64,000 nucleotides of DNA from Loxodes magnus (Eukaryota; Ciliophora; Karyorelictea; Loxodida; Loxodidae). Below the pieces are notes generated by a model, which was given only the letters and a program-made list of their open reading frames with translations, was not told the origin of the DNA and made no database searches. Within the stretch, counting starts at the first letter, position 1, and each line of letters opens with the position of its first letter. Both the position numbers and the translations under genes were made by a program. The stretch lies in assembly GCA_946699065.1 (NCBI GenBank), contig CAMPDV010001733.1:1-64000 (forward strand). The letters run 5' to 3'. Of the stretch, positions 62,895 through 64,000 are shown piece after piece.

Positions 62895-63981
62895 ATGGAG
62901 AAAAAAGAAACGGAGAAAAAAGAAAAGCAATTTACTAAAAGTATTTTTTTAAGAAAACTCTTAAGAGCGAGAAGCCACATTTTAGGGAAAATATCTCTAC
63001 TTCATTTTAAGTATGAAATTCTGCCTAACTTATGCTACTAAAAACTAATAAATAAGATCAGTTATGACCAAAGTAAAGGTATTTCTTTAATATTTTTTAG
63101 ACTAAGTCCTCACTGGTCACACTTGATCTGTTTGGTCGGTAGCTATATCAAGTGACATGAATTGAATTATATCATGTTCTGGATATCCTGAAAATTCGAT
63201 AAAGATCTGGAATTTCCAGACAGGTTCTCTCCAAAGAACTATAACAGGACATAATTCTCATGTTAGATCGGTAGTAATCTCCCTTGACTCTAACTATATT
63301 GTATCAGGATCTTGTGATTCAACTATAAAGATCTGAAATTTATAGAATGGTTCTCTCATAAGAACTTTAACGGGGCATACTTCTCCTATTACTTCGGTAG
63401 TAATCTCCTATGAGTCTAGATATATTATATCGGGATCTGGAGGTAAAACCATAAAGATCTGAAATTTCCACAATGGAACTCTCCAAAGAACTATAACGGG
63501 TCATACTGATATAGTTAACTCGGTAGTAATCTCCTATGACTCTAGATATATTATATCGGGATCTTGGGATAAAACTATAAAGATTTGGGATTCCTAGACT
63601 GGTCAGCTTGTGCGAACACTTACTGGGCATTCGGACTGAGTTTCATCGGTGATTGTGTCTAAGGATAATAGGTATATATTATCAGGTTCGGATGACAGTA
63701 CTATTAAGATATGGGACTTCTCTTCTGGTTAGTGTATTCGTACTCTTTAAGGTCATGCAAGTGGTGTATTAAGTATTCAGTTAAGTGTTGATTCAAGTGT
63801 AATATTTTCTGGTTCATGGGATAAAACAATCAAGATATGGAACTTTGATAAGGGTGAGTGTATATAGACTTTGTAAGGGCATACAGATGATATACATTCT
63901 ATAGCATTGAGTGTTGACAATAGATGGTTGGTATCGGGAGGAAAGGACCAGACAATTAGAAAGTGGAGAGTTTCGAGTTGA
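62895..63981 (+). CDS. WD40 seven-bladed propeller protein, copy E
   Basis: Intact and complete at the right end of the window: ATG 62895, intron 63079-63100, TGA stop 63979-63981; 1065 exonic bases, 354 residues. The first 61 residues are basic with two Lys/Glu-rich repeats (EKKETEKKEKQ) and a helix rich in Arg/Leu; then seven WD40 repeats. In-frame TGA at 63124, 63163, 63334, 63460 and 63637 fall on tryptophans (four of them invariant in the family), whereas all tryptophans in the final 340 bases are TGG. Distinctive face residues: TWSVW, NSHVR, TSPIT, TDIVN, SDWVS, ASGVL, TDDIH. In blade 3 the Asp of SGSxD is Gly. Plus strand like copy C; a retroelement island and another convergent WD40 copy may follow beyond the window. 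Confidence 0.93.
63079..63100 (+). other. 22 nt intron of WD40 copy E
   Basis: GTATTTCTTTAATATTTTTTAG, identical to the other four copies even though the surrounding exons differ, so either constrained or recently homogenised. Confidence 0.88.
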
Positions 63982-64000
63982 GTAACTTGCTATTTGACTT

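Noticed and set aside
1-64000. Ciliate code with TGA as the only, strict stop (table 6) or Euplotes code (table 10)
   Set aside because: Table 6 would break every WD40 gene at invariant tryptophans in several blades; Euplotes keeps TAA/TAG as stops, but here they are abundant at Gln positions.
1-64000. CRISPR arrays or bacterial operons
   Set aside because: No regularly spaced short repeats; introns, codon reassignment and LINE-type elements point to a eukaryote.

Overview
The window is extremely A+T-rich eukaryotic DNA, and it only makes sense with a rearranged genetic code. Read with TAA and TAG as glutamine and TGA as tryptophan, five intact or nearly intact WD40 genes and several retroelement reading frames open up. 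Read with the standard code nothing long is coding. In the WD40 genes TGA sits at invariant tryptophans (KI[W]N, HSD[W]VSS, LN[W]IVSG), yet the five genes also end at a common TGA. Gln for TAA/TAG with UGA serving as both Trp and stop is the ambiguous code known from karyorelictean ciliates (Loxodes, Parduczia; NCBI table 27). Condylostoma (table 28) is the nearest alternative. A ciliate source is therefore well supported; a karyorelict is my inference. Introns, where visible, are tiny (22 nt in all five WD40 genes, a probable 17 nt one near 38.1 kb).

Layout: the window is dominated by a large duplicated unit seen in three long forms (about 0.9-15.9 kb, 24.2-35.9 kb, 45.6-59.5 kb) and in fragments (39.9-42.8 kb inverted; 60.0-61.6 kb; 61.9-64.0 kb inverted). 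A unit contains, left to right: an endonuclease-bearing piece of a LINE-type retrotransposon on the plus strand (absent from unit 2), a shared helical coding-like block, a reverse transcriptase pseudogene on the minus strand, a long A+T-rich arm, a WD40 gene on the minus strand, and 1-4 kb of conserved A+T-rich upstream DNA. At 41.1 kb and 62.9 kb the WD40 gene is on the plus strand, so 41.1 kb and 54.4 kb form a convergent pair around a retroelement island. Position 1 starts inside the inverted arm that follows such a plus-strand gene, so a further WD40 gene probably lies just left of the window.

Between the units are low-copy stretches: 16.9-22.4 kb carries a set of minus-strand frames with clearly higher G+C, at least two of which are coiled-coil ORF1-like proteins of retroelements; 35.9-39.9 kb carries a plus-strand helical protein gene with a probable 17 nt intron. 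Two G+C-rich islands (1.16-1.49 kb and 61.66-61.86 kb) stand out sharply. The first is flanked by 8 bp direct repeats in one copy of the endonuclease element and absent from the other; the second folds into nested hairpins.

How it fits together: the most interesting signal is the WD40 family. Its five members are almost identical except at a few residues per blade (just after the GH of each repeat and just before the Asp of SGSxD), which lie on one face of a seven-bladed propeller, and blades are copied between positions within a gene (an exact 56 bp repeat in the first gene). That is the pattern of a diversifying recognition family, as in the hypervariable WD40 domains of fungal HET-E/HET-D proteins. 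The retroelements appear to be decayed passengers: the reverse transcriptase copies share the same lesions, so they spread by segmental duplication together with the WD40 genes and not by fresh transposition.
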